This document shows, in pieces, positions 1-7,632 of a stretch of 16,853 nt of DNA. Position numbers and translations under genes: made by a program. Positions within the stretch are counted from its first letter, which is position 1. Every line of letters starts with the position of its first letter. Source of the stretch: an uncultured Myxococcales bacterium. GTDB taxonomy: Bacteria; Myxococcota_A; UBA9042. The notes below the pieces were generated by a model, which made no database searches, was not told the origin of the DNA, and was given only the letters and a program-made list of their open reading frames with translations. The stretch covers positions 1-16,853 of the forward strand of contig CALGHC010000091.1 of NCBI GenBank assembly GCA_937915965.1, written 5' to 3'.

Positions 1-1061
1 TTGAAGTTCAAGGGCAACGGGGTATTTTCGGTTTTTTGGGCGATCGATCCGGGGCAGGCGATCGTCGCCGCGGGCGGGCAGACCTCTGAGCAGATCACCA
101 GGCGCTGGTAGGTCTTGCCGTCGCAGAAATAGATTCGGCTCGAGGCCGTGTCGATGGCGACGCGACCCAGCTGGCCCGCGGTGCACGGCGCCTTGGCGAC
201 GTCGATCGCGGCAAAGCGGCCGCCGTCGATGATCGAGTCGCCCAGGACCAGCCCGCCGCCCACCGTTAGCCCGCCGCTGACCGCTCCGCCTTGGGCCGCG
301 ACGAACGCGGCCTTGGTGTCGGGGTGCAGGTGCGTGGGGCTGACGCACTGTTCGCAGGCGAGCTTCGACGCTGTCGACGCGGTGTTTGCCTCGTCGGCCG
401 TCGTCGCGAGATCGGCCTTCTTGGCGTGGTCGGCCTCGGTCGCAAAGTCCGCCACGCTGGCCTGCGCGGCTTGGTCGGCGGCCGCTGCGTGGTCGGCGTT
501 GAGGGCCGATTCGGCCGGTCCGCCTTGCGACTTCGAGGCGGCGTAGGTGAAGGCGAGATGGCTGGCGGTGATGCTCGCCGGAGCGATCTTGGCGCCGGTC
601 ACGGCGGCATCGGCGAGGTCGCCGGTCGCGACGCAGCCCGTGCAGGCGAGGTCCTCGGCCCGACCCGCCACGTCGGCCCGCCAGGCCGCTGGCACGCGGC
701 CGAGCTGGACCCGCGGCAGCGCCGCCTCGTTGCCAACCTGGATCTGCAGCCAAAGCGGCACGCCGTCCTGCAGCCAGGCGGCCGGGATCGGCTTGGCCGG
801 GTTCGCGCCCAGCACGACGTGGAAGAACCCATTGGCGACCGTGACGTTGGTCAAGGTCTCGTCCCACTTGGGAATCTCTGCGTTGTCGTTGTCGTAGAAC
901 CCCACCAGAAATATGTACGTGCCATCGGCGACCGGTCCGCCTGCGACGCTGCGCAAGACACCCTGCACTGGCAACGTGGCGCTGGGCTCGGCTGCGTGGG
1001 CCGGCGCGGCCCAAAGGCACAGCGCGGTAGCGAGGACGATGCGGCGGGCGGTGGTCATCAT
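1..1061 (-). CDS. Secreted CxxC / Ala-Asp-repeat protein, 3'-truncated by window edge
   Basis: The frame is open from an ATG at 1061 to the left edge, giving at least 353 residues without a stop, so the C-terminus lies outside the window. A GGAGG ribosome-binding site sits 5 nt upstream of the ATG (a second ATG follows directly). The N-terminus is a clear signal peptide: MMTTARR, a hydrophobic core, then AAPAHA|AE as probable cleavage site. The mature part starts with LPVQGVLRSVAGGPVADG, which matches the neighbouring + strand protein. It then has a LACTGC motif, a stretch of AD-x-A repeats (ADQAAQASVADFATEADHA) and a second LACEQC motif. It ends with GRVAIDTASSRIYFCDGKTY, a strand-rich segment also seen in the paralogue. 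Both proteins are probably exported structural or adhesive proteins. No enzyme motif is visible. Family resemblance is to tail-fibre-like or collar-like proteins abundant in myxobacteria; the exact role is unknown. Confidence 0.85.
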   Translation of the reverse strand, partial: MMTTARRIVLATALCLWAAPAHAAEPSATLPVQGVLRSVAGGPVADGTYIFLVGFYDNDNAEIPKWDETLTNVTVANGFFHVVLGANPAKPIPAAWLQDGVPLWLQIQVGNEAALPRVQLGRVPAAWRADVAGRAEDLACTGCVATGDLADAAVTGAKIAPASITASHLAFTYAASKSQGGPAESALNADHAAAADQAAQASVADFATEADHAKKADLATTADEANTASTASKLACEQCVSPTHLHPDTKAAFVAAQGGAVSGGLTVGGGLVLGDSIIDGGRFAAIDVAKAPCTAGQLGRVAIDTASSRIYFCDGKTYQRLVICSEVCPPAATIACPGSIAQKTENTPLPLNF

Positions 1062-1272
1062 GGGTACCTCCAGATATCGGCCGGCTTCTTGTTCTTGTCG
1101 GCACTTGGATGACATACCGCATTGGCTCGCCGGGCTCCAGGGGAGTTGCCCCAGAGCGAACGCTCTCTCGGGCCGTCTTGGTGGCCGTTGCGGCATCGCC
1201 CTTGACCTCCCGGCCCACCCTCGGGACGATGGTACCGTTCGCCGTCGCTCGCCTGTTCCCGCCGGAGGCCCC
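1062..1272. promoter_or_regulatory. Divergent intergenic region between the two paralogous secreted-protein genes
   Basis: This spacer separates two divergently transcribed paralogues, so both promoters should lie here. Each gene has its own GGAGG ribosome-binding site at the edge (complement of CCTCC just after 1064 on the left, 1264-1268 on the right). I looked for sigma70 and sigma54 elements and saw none convincing. A TATGTC-like hexamer reading leftward near 1110 is only a weak -10 candidate. No operator palindrome stands out. Confidence 0.4.
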
Positions 1273-3048
1273 ATGTCGACCACCCGCAGTCTCCGCTTCA
1301 TTGGCGCCCTTGGCGCCCTTGGTGCCCTCACGATCCTCTTGAGCGCCGCCTCCGCTGCCGCCGCCGTCCTGCCGGCAGTCGGCGTCCTGCGCACCGCCGC
1401 GGGTGGGCCGGTCGCCGACGGCGACTACGTCCTCGTTGTTCGACTCTACGACGCCCTGGAAGCAGAGGTGCCCGTATGGGAGCACATCATCCTCGATGCC
1501 GCGGTGAGCGACGGCTATTTCGCTTTGATGATCGGCGAGGCCAAGCCGATCCCCGACGCCCTGCTCGAGTCCGGCCAGCCGCTGTGGCTGCAGGTACAGG
1601 TCGCGTCCGATCCGCCGTTTCCGCGCACGCCGCTGCGCGACGTGGCGCGGGCCTACTACGCCGCCGCCGCCGGAAAGGGGCTGTTTCCGTATGCCGCCTC
1701 GACCGAGCCTGGCGGGTCGGCGACGGGCCTGGACTGCTCGGGCTGCCTGGTCGGCGGGCACATCGCCGCGGGCACGATCGAGAGCAAGCACGTCTCGTTC
1801 ACCTACGCGGCCTCCGACAGCAAAGACGGGCCCGCCCTCAACGCGCTGGAGGCCGACCACGCCTTGGCTGCGGACGAGGCCAAGCATGCCGATCTTGCCG
1901 ACAGCGCCAAGGTCGCCGACAGCGCGACGACCGCCGAGGAGGCCCTGGTCGCCGGCAAGGCCATGAAGCTCGACTGCACTGGCTGTGTGACCGCGGCGAT
2001 GCTCGCGCCGGACATGCAGGGAGCCTGGGTCCCGGCCGCAGGCGGGACCTTCGCGGGGGCGCTGACCGTCGACGCCGCGCTCTCGGTCAAGGGCGCGACC
2101 ACCTTCGCCGCCGACGTCGATCATGGCTGGCATCCCAGCTTGCAGTTCCGCGTCCAAAACGCCGCCAAGCCGCCGGCTGGCTGCGACGCCGCTCACGCCG
2201 GCGGCATGTACTTCGACACGGAGCTATCCGCACTGCGACTGTGCAATGGCCAGACCTGGCTGGTGGCCACCGCCTTCAACCCCATCGGCACCCAAGGCGC
2301 ACCGGCCAAATCCTGCGCGGCGATCCTCAGCGCCGATCCGACGTCCAAGACCGGGAACTGGTGGATCGACCCAGTCGCTGCCGACCCCAAGGACGCCTTC
2401 GAGGTCGCCTGCGACATGGAGACCGAAGGCGGCGGCTGGATCCGCGTGCAGCTCGGCTCGAGCCAGAATGTGTTGATGGGCGAGGAGAGCGACTCGAACC
2501 CGTGGCGCAAGTGCGGCGACGACTCGGGCAAGCACATCGAGGGCGCGGCCGAGGCCGGCGTGGTCGCAGACTTCAGCGGGACGGCCGAGCACGAGGCCAC
2601 GCCGTCGTACCTCAACCCCGCGACAGGCAAGCCGTTCACGGCCGCACAGCTGACCGCGCTGCGCGGCCTCGTGACCGAGCTGGGCAACGACACCCGCCAG
2701 GTCGCCTCGGTCGCAGATGACGACGCCGGCGACTGGGAGAACAGCCAGTCCGGCGGACACGAGGTCTACGTGCAGGGCAGCGACGCCGCGTGGAAGCTCT
2801 TGAGCCCCGGCGAGAACGGCGAGTGCGGTGGCGGCTCGGGCTGGCCGAACGTCGGCTCGCAGGCCGCGCACTGGCTGTGGCATTCGACCGAGGCTGGCTC
2901 GGCGAGTGACGGTCAGTTTGCCAGCGGGCCAGGCGCGATCGATGGTCTGCCAAAGACCCATCTTCTTCCGGTCAAGGTGCGCCTGGTCGTGGCGACGGGC
3001 GGCGGTGTCGCTTGGGGGTTCGAGAAGAAGATCGCACGCCTGCGCTGA
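1273..3048 (+). CDS. Secreted CxxC / Ala-Asp-repeat protein with C-terminal fibrinogen-like (GGGW) domain
   Basis: A 591-residue protein. The ATG at 1273 is chosen because GGAGG (1264-1268) precedes it by 4 nt and it opens a signal peptide (MSTTRSLRF, then a hydrophobic Ala/Leu core ending near residue 31). The open frame extends further upstream but without coding sense. Residues about 32-140 (PAVGVLRTAAGGPVADG...) are shared with the divergent neighbour. A CxxC at C155/C158 and another at C235/C238 bracket an AD-x-A repeat stretch at about 185-230 (ADHALAADEAKHADLADSA). Residues about 290-330 carry GGMYFDTELSALRLCNGQTW, the counterpart of the last visible part of the neighbour. From about residue 345 a fibrinogen-related domain follows: CAAIL, then C380-DMETE-GGGW (386-389), with further cysteines and a WPNVGS segment. 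Such domains usually bind carbohydrate in other proteins. I infer an exported surface or adhesion protein; ligand unknown. Confidence 0.85.
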   Translation: MSTTRSLRFIGALGALGALTILLSAASAAAAVLPAVGVLRTAAGGPVADGDYVLVVRLYDALEAEVPVWEHIILDAAVSDGYFALMIGEAKPIPDALLESGQPLWLQVQVASDPPFPRTPLRDVARAYYAAAAGKGLFPYAASTEPGGSATGLDCSGCLVGGHIAAGTIESKHVSFTYAASDSKDGPALNALEADHALAADEAKHADLADSAKVADSATTAEEALVAGKAMKLDCTGCVTAAMLAPDMQGAWVPAAGGTFAGALTVDAALSVKGATTFAADVDHGWHPSLQFRVQNAAKPPAGCDAAHAGGMYFDTELSALRLCNGQTWLVATAFNPIGTQGAPAKSCAAILSADPTSKTGNWWIDPVAADPKDAFEVACDMETEGGGWIRVQLGSSQNVLMGEESDSNPWRKCGDDSGKHIEGAAEAGVVADFSGTAEHEATPSYLNPATGKPFTAAQLTALRGLVTELGNDTRQVASVADDDAGDWENSQSGGHEVYVQGSDAAWKLLSPGENGECGGGSGWPNVGSQAAHWLWHSTEAGSASDGQFASGPGAIDGLPKTHLLPVKVRLVVATGGGVAWGFEKKIARLR

Positions 3049-3079
3049 GCGCCCGCCGCGTGGTCGCCTGCGCGCCGTC

Positions 3080-3155
3080 TTCCGGTCCGTCTGCCGCCTT
3101 CCGGCCCGTCCGCCGCCTTCTGGACCTTCCGCCGCCTTCTGGCCCTTCCGCCCTG
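3080..3155. repeat. Four tandem 19-bp units between two genes
   Basis: Four consecutive 19-bp units occupy most of the gap before the helicase gene: 3080-3098 (TTCCGGTCCGTCTGCCGCC), 3099-3117 (TTCCGGCCCGTCCGCCGCC), 3118-3136 (TTCTGGACCTTCCGCCGCC) and 3137-3155 (TTCTGGCCCTTCCGCCCTG). The top strand is pyrimidine-rich, the bottom strand a G/A-rich run. Units 1-2 and 3-4 pair off by CCGG versus CTGG and by CGT versus CTT. The array is not a multiple of three. It lies outside both genes as called, in the likely leader of the helicase mRNA. Function unknown. Confidence 0.8.
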
Positions 3156-3178
3156 GTCGCGCCACCCCGGATACCACC

Positions 3179-6100
3179 ATGGCTCCAAGGCCGCCCACTG
3201 CCAGCCCCGAGTCGCCTCGTAGCGATGGTCCGCCACCGGGTCCCGGCGCCACCCGGCGTGAACGCCTCGAGGCGCTGCGCGACCGCCTCGTCGGGCTCAA
3301 CCACCACAGCCGCACCCTGCGGTTGAGCCGTTGCACCAAGAGCGGCGCCTTCGACCTCAGCCACCTGCAGCAAGAGCGGCCCGCCGCCTTCACCGCCCTG
3401 GTCGACGTCCTGGGGCGTCGCGACGACGCCGAGGTGGAGTTGATCGAACAGCGGCCCACCGACGAAGAAGGCGCCGTCATCGAGCGCTCGCTGGCCAGTC
3501 TCGCCGCCAAGGCGCGCGATGCCTGGCTTGAGACCGGCGTGTGGGATCTGGCCGTCGGTTGGCCCTTCCTTGAGGGCCGCGGCGCCGACGGGACGTGGAT
3601 CCGCGCGCCGCTGCTGATCTATCCCGCGCGGCTCCAGCTGGTGACCAAGGGGCGCTATCACTGGCGCCTGGCCCTGGGTGGGCTGCCCTATCTCAACCCG
3701 GCGTTGCCGCCGACCCTATCTCGCCTCGCCGGCTGCGAGTTGACCTGGGAACAGCTGCTCGCCAACGACGACGACCGCGTATTCGCTGCCGATGAACCGA
3801 CCTGGGCGGGCATCGATCACACCCTGCGCGCCGCCGGCGTGCCGCTCGCACCTGCGGGCGCCCTGGCGAGCGCGCTCAGCCGCGTCCTGCCTCGCTCCGC
3901 CGATCAGATCGGCGGGCTGCCGGTGGCCCGCTTCCACCTCGACAACCTCATGGTCCTGGGGCGATTTCCGCCATCCGGCAGCAGCGTCGTCGCCGACTTC
4001 GACGCGCTGCTCGACGGGCCTCTCGACGACACGACGCTGGGTCGCGCGGCCGACCTGTTGTCGGTCGACGAGCCGCTCGATCCCACCCTCGGCGGCGCCT
4101 GGGGCGGTGCGCGGGAGCTATCGGCTCAGGTCCTGCAGCACCTCCCCTTGCCCTCCGACAGCAGCCAGGACCGCGTTCTGGCCTGGTCGCAAGGCGCCGG
4201 CGGCCGCGGCCTGGTCGTGCAGGGCCCGCCCGGAACCGGCAAGTCGCAGCTGATCGCCAACCTCGTCGCCGCCTCGTTGGCGGCTGGCCAGCGGGTGCTG
4301 GTCGTGTGCGAGAAGCGCGCCGCTCTCGACGTCGTCGCCGCCCGGCTCGCCGGTGTCGGTCTCGGCGAGCCCCTCGCCGTGGTCCACGACGTGAGCGCCG
4401 ATCGCGCCCGCCTCTGTCGGGCCCTGGTCGAGACGATTGAGCGCGCCATCGGCGACCAGGATGACGCGCCGCCGGCGGTGCCTGACAACGTCGTCCTCGG
4501 CCGCATGCGCACCCGCCTGGAGATGACCCAGCAGGCATACGACGCCCTCACCGCCGCGCCCGACGGTCAGCTCGATCTGGCGACGCTCTACCTGCGTCGC
4601 CTCGCAGATCCACCGCGGCCGCTGCCGGATCTCGCCGGCGCCGGCGCTGACGTCAGCGAGCGAGACGCCCACGACTACCTGCCACGGCTTGAGGCCTTCG
4701 CCAGCACCTGTCGCGCCCTCGCAGCGCCCCACCCATTGCATCAACGCACAGACTTCGGTTCCTTCGTCGACGCGGATCTGCTTCGTCACCACGCCTTCAT
4801 CGAGACATGGCTTGGCGAGCTGCGCGGCCTCGAGCGGGCCGGCGCGCATCTTACCGAGCGACAGCGCGACGAGCTGCGACCCGCCTTCGACACCGCTGCC
4901 ACCGTCCTTGAGTTGCTCGATCGCGGCGACGCGGCTCGTCAGCACCGCTTCGCGTTGTTTTGGGGGTGGACCGGCGGCCACGCGATGACCGGCGAGTGGA
5001 GTCAGGTCCTTGGTCGACTGCAGAGCGCTCGGGCCAGCCTCGCCGACGCGCCCCGCGAGCTGATGACCGTCGAGCCCGCTGAGCTGCGTGGCTGGATCGA
5101 CTCGTTCGGCCGCCTCACCAGCTTGCGCCTTCGATGGTACCGCTGGGCCCTCCCTGGGTTCTGGCGGCTGCGGGCCCTGGTCGGGCACGTGCAAGAGCGC
5201 TGCCCGTCTTTCGTCGGGCGCTGGCCGCTGGTCGTGAGCGCCGGCCAGCCCGAGGCGCCTCTGACCGCTGTCGCTCGCGACGCCCTGGGCTGGCAGCAGC
5301 TCAACGCGGATATGCCACTGGACAATCCTTTCCTCGACTTCGGCTTCCAGGGCGAAGTAGCCGAGATCGACGCGGCCATCGAGTCGTTGACCAGCCACAC
5401 TGATCTGGTGCGCGCCGTGCACCGCCTCCGCGAGGCGTTGATCCCGTTTGGCGGGCCGTTTCGTGCGGTTACCGCGTTTGTACAAGGATCAGATCTCGCC
5501 GACGAGCCGTTCATTCGCGCTGCGCTCGCCGAGTACCGCGCCCAGCGCGCCTTCGCCGCACTGACCAACCGCCTCGACGACGCCGAGGGCGCCCTCGACG
5601 CCGGCATCCTCGGCCAGCTTCGCGAGCGCTTGGACCTGGCTCGCCGGGGTCACATCGGCGAGGCCGTCGCCCACGCGCAGGAGCTCGAGGCTGCGTGGGT
5701 CGACGCGCCCGAGGCGGCCCGGATCGACCGCCTGCTCGCCGACGAGCCGGCCTGGGCGCGCAGGTTTCTGTGTCGCTGGAACCCGCCCACAGCGAACCTC
5801 CAGCGGTCGGGGCAGGACGCCGTGTCGGCGCTGGAGCGCGACTGGATCGCGACCCGCTTGGGCGGTCGCAGCAGGGCGTTCGTTGAGGCAGCCCTGGTCG
5901 AGGACGCCCTGCTCGACGAGCTCGCCGCCGATCTCGCTGGCGTGCAGGCTTTCGCCAGCGCCCGCGTCGTCGGCCTCTATCGCCAGCGGATCCACACCCT
6001 GCTGGGCGACGAGGGTCGCGCCCGCCGCTGCCGCCTGCTGCTGAGCGAGGCCCGCAAGCGCCGCCGGCGGCTGACCCTGCGCCAGCTCGCCGAGCGCTTC

Positions 6101-7495
6101 TTTGACGACAGCCTCGCGGCCCTGCGGCCGGTCTGGTTGTGCTCGCCCGATAGCGTCGCCTCCCTCTTCCCGCTGCAGCGCGACCTCTTCGATCTGGTCA
6201 TTTTTGACGAGGCCAGCCAGTGTCCCGTCGAGTCCGTGCTGCCGGCTTTTGTGCGCGCGCGCCGCGTGTTGATCGCCGGCGACGAGCAGCAGATGCCACC
6301 CAGCCGTTTCTTTGCTGCCTCGCATGGCGTCGATGACGAGGATGGGGACGAGAGCGCTCTGCTGCGCACCGAGTCGCTGCTCGGTCTGGCCCGCATCGCC
6401 TACCCGAGCACGACCCTGACCTGGCACTATCGGTCACGACACGAGTCCCTGATCGCGTTCTCAAGCCGAACCTTCTACGGCGGACGCCTGGTCACCGCGC
6501 CCCGCCCCGATCCGCCGTCAGCCCCCGAGGTCGAGGGGCTGCACTGGCATCGCGTCGCCGGGGCGTGGGAGGACCGCTGCAACGCGGTCGAGGCCGCCGC
6601 CGTGGTCGACCGCGTCGTCGACCTGATCTGCGCGCGGGGGCCTGACGGCGTCCCCCCGTCGGTCGGGGTCGTGACGTTCAACCTGCAGCAAGCCGAGCTC
6701 ATCGAGCGGCTCCTTCAAGAGCGCACCGCCGATGATCAGCGCTGCCGCGACGCCCTTGATCGCGACGCCGGTCGACCGCCGTCGGATCAGCTCTTCGTAC
6801 GCAACCTTGAGAACGTCCAGGGGGATGAGCGCGACGTCATCGTCTTCTCGATCGGCTACGGACCCTCGCCCGACGACGGCGCGATCCACGCGCGCTTTGG
6901 TCCCGTGGGCCAGCGTGGTGGCGAGAAGCGCCTCAACGTCGCCATCACCCGCGCTCGAATCGGCGTGCACATCGTCGCGTCGTTCGACCCGTCGCAGCTT
7001 GACGTATCCGGCACCAAGAACCCCGGCCCCAAGCTGCTGCTTGCCTACCTCGCCTACGCCCGCGCATGCGCTCAGGGCGACGCTGTCCAAGCCGCCGGCG
7101 CGCTCGACCGGGCCGCAGCCGTCGTCGGCGCGCAGGCCGACGATCATGACCCGGTCGCCCGCCAAAGGAGCGCCACCGAAGATCAAGCCATCGCCTGGGT
7201 CGCCGGGCAGCTGCGCGCCCGCGGCCTGAATGTGGCGGAGCGGGTCGGCATGGCGCGGCGCAAGATCGATCTCGCCGTCGCCCGCGATCCCGGCGGTCGG
7301 CCGATCGCGGTCGACCTCTCGCTCTTCCTCAGCGAGTCCGATCCGCTCGCCCGCGATGTCTACATGCGCAGCTACTGGCGACGCCTGGGCTGGCGGGTGC
7401 TGCGCGTGACCGCCGGCATGTGCGCGGACGACGGCGAGGCGGCGCTCGCGAGGGTCGAGACCGCCATCGCCGCCTCAGATGGACAGGAGGTCTAG
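3179..7495 (+). CDS. DUF4011-type superfamily 1 helicase with C-terminal PD-(D/E)xK-like domain
   Basis: A 1438-residue protein. The ATG at 3179 has no clear Shine-Dalgarno, but further upstream the frame runs through the 19-bp repeats and into the previous gene, so this start is preferred. A Pro-rich head (1-25) leads into a DUF4011-like N-terminus (RLEALRDRLVGLNHHSRTLR). The helicase core begins with Walker A GPPGTGKS (349-356) and VLVVCEKRAALDVV. A long insertion of about 650 residues, partly helical, separates it from Walker B FDEASQ (D1010). Then come GDEQQMPPS, a WHYRSRHESL motif, VQGDERDVI (about 1213-1221) and RLNVAITRAR (about 1251-1262). The last 100 residues resemble the Vsr/MTES_1575-type nuclease fold (KIDLAVARD, then AVDLSLF, then RRLGWRVLRV), but the usual Glu after the second strand appears as Asp with no matching acidic/Lys pair. 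The protein should translocate on DNA or RNA in the cytosol. The architecture is shared with anti-phage helicases; that role is inference. Confidence 0.9.
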   Translation: MAPRPPTASPESPRSDGPPPGPGATRRERLEALRDRLVGLNHHSRTLRLSRCTKSGAFDLSHLQQERPAAFTALVDVLGRRDDAEVELIEQRPTDEEGAVIERSLASLAAKARDAWLETGVWDLAVGWPFLEGRGADGTWIRAPLLIYPARLQLVTKGRYHWRLALGGLPYLNPALPPTLSRLAGCELTWEQLLANDDDRVFAADEPTWAGIDHTLRAAGVPLAPAGALASALSRVLPRSADQIGGLPVARFHLDNLMVLGRFPPSGSSVVADFDALLDGPLDDTTLGRAADLLSVDEPLDPTLGGAWGGARELSAQVLQHLPLPSDSSQDRVLAWSQGAGGRGLVVQGPPGTGKSQLIANLVAASLAAGQRVLVVCEKRAALDVVAARLAGVGLGEPLAVVHDVSADRARLCRALVETIERAIGDQDDAPPAVPDNVVLGRMRTRLEMTQQAYDALTAAPDGQLDLATLYLRRLADPPRPLPDLAGAGADVSERDAHDYLPRLEAFASTCRALAAPHPLHQRTDFGSFVDADLLRHHAFIETWLGELRGLERAGAHLTERQRDELRPAFDTAATVLELLDRGDAARQHRFALFWGWTGGHAMTGEWSQVLGRLQSARASLADAPRELMTVEPAELRGWIDSFGRLTSLRLRWYRWALPGFWRLRALVGHVQERCPSFVGRWPLVVSAGQPEAPLTAVARDALGWQQLNADMPLDNPFLDFGFQGEVAEIDAAIESLTSHTDLVRAVHRLREALIPFGGPFRAVTAFVQGSDLADEPFIRAALAEYRAQRAFAALTNRLDDAEGALDAGILGQLRERLDLARRGHIGEAVAHAQELEAAWVDAPEAARIDRLLADEPAWARRFLCRWNPPTANLQRSGQDAVSALERDWIATRLGGRSRAFVEAALVEDALLDELAADLAGVQAFASARVVGLYRQRIHTLLGDEGRARRCRLLLSEARKRRRRLTLRQLAERFFDDSLAALRPVWLCSPDSVASLFPLQRDLFDLVIFDEASQCPVESVLPAFVRARRVLIAGDEQQMPPSRFFAASHGVDDEDGDESALLRTESLLGLARIAYPSTTLTWHYRSRHESLIAFSSRTFYGGRLVTAPRPDPPSAPEVEGLHWHRVAGAWEDRCNAVEAAAVVDRVVDLICARGPDGVPPSVGVVTFNLQQAELIERLLQERTADDQRCRDALDRDAGRPPSDQLFVRNLENVQGDERDVIVFSIGYGPSPDDGAIHARFGPVGQRGGEKRLNVAITRARIGVHIVASFDPSQLDVSGTKNPGPKLLLAYLAYARACAQGDAVQAAGALDRAAAVVGAQADDHDPVARQRSATEDQAIAWVAGQLRARGLNVAERVGMARRKIDLAVARDPGGRPIAVDLSLFLSESDPLARDVYMRSYWRRLGWRVLRVTAGMCADDGEAALARVETAIAASDGQEV
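7485..7490 (+). promoter_or_regulatory. Strong Shine-Dalgarno AGGAGG inside the helicase 3' end
   Basis: AGGAGG lies within the last codons of the helicase gene, 4 nt before a GTG at 7495 that overlaps the helicase stop codon (TAGTG). It is the strongest ribosome-binding site of this strand unit. It does not precede any start codon in the patatin frame at a normal distance, which makes the short overlapping frame 7495-7632 worth noting. Confidence 0.5.
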
Positions 7496-7632
7496 TGGCC
7501 AGGACACCAGCAACGCGGGCAGCGCGGCCGACGTGGCCGACGCGACCGATGCGAACCAAGCCGTCGAGCGCGCGCGCGCTTGCGCCAGCCCGGGACGCGA
7601 CCCGGTCGCGACCAGGCCTCTTCTCACCATGA
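7495..7632 (+). CDS. Possible 45-codon overlapping ORF linking helicase and patatin genes
   Basis: A GTG-started frame whose first base is the last base of the helicase TAG (TAGTG), preceded at 4 nt by AGGAGG. Its TGA (7630-7632) overlaps the preferred patatin ATG at 7629 (ATGA). The product is basic and rich in Arg, Pro, Ala and Thr (ARTPATRAARPTWPTRP), with no hydrophobic segment and no recognisable domain. Against it: third-position G/C bias over this stretch is better in the patatin frame than in this one, and the composition is what random high-GC sequence gives. It may be a coupling leader peptide, or not a gene at all if the patatin N-terminus is longer. Confidence 0.25.
   Translation: MARTPATRAARPTWPTRPMRTKPSSARALAPARDATRSRPGLFSP

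Noticed and set aside
1095..1125. Possible sigma54 promoter (GGCAC...) in the divergent spacer
   Set aside because: GGCAC is present but the required GC element at the -12 position with correct spacing is missing.
3080..3155. The 19-bp repeats as a CRISPR array
   Set aside because: The units follow each other directly without spacers and diverge from one another; no cas gene is present.
2224..3510. - strand open frame (428 residues) covering the fibrinogen-like domain and the 19-bp repeats
   Set aside because: It crosses two supported + strand genes and has low-complexity Arg/Gly composition. The Gly/Lys run only reflects the repeat read backwards.
4118..5485. Long - strand open frame (455 residues) opposite the helicase gene
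   Set aside because: The opposite strand encodes the long insertion of the helicase with good third-base bias. The antisense product has Gly/Gln/Arg-rich shadow composition and no motif.
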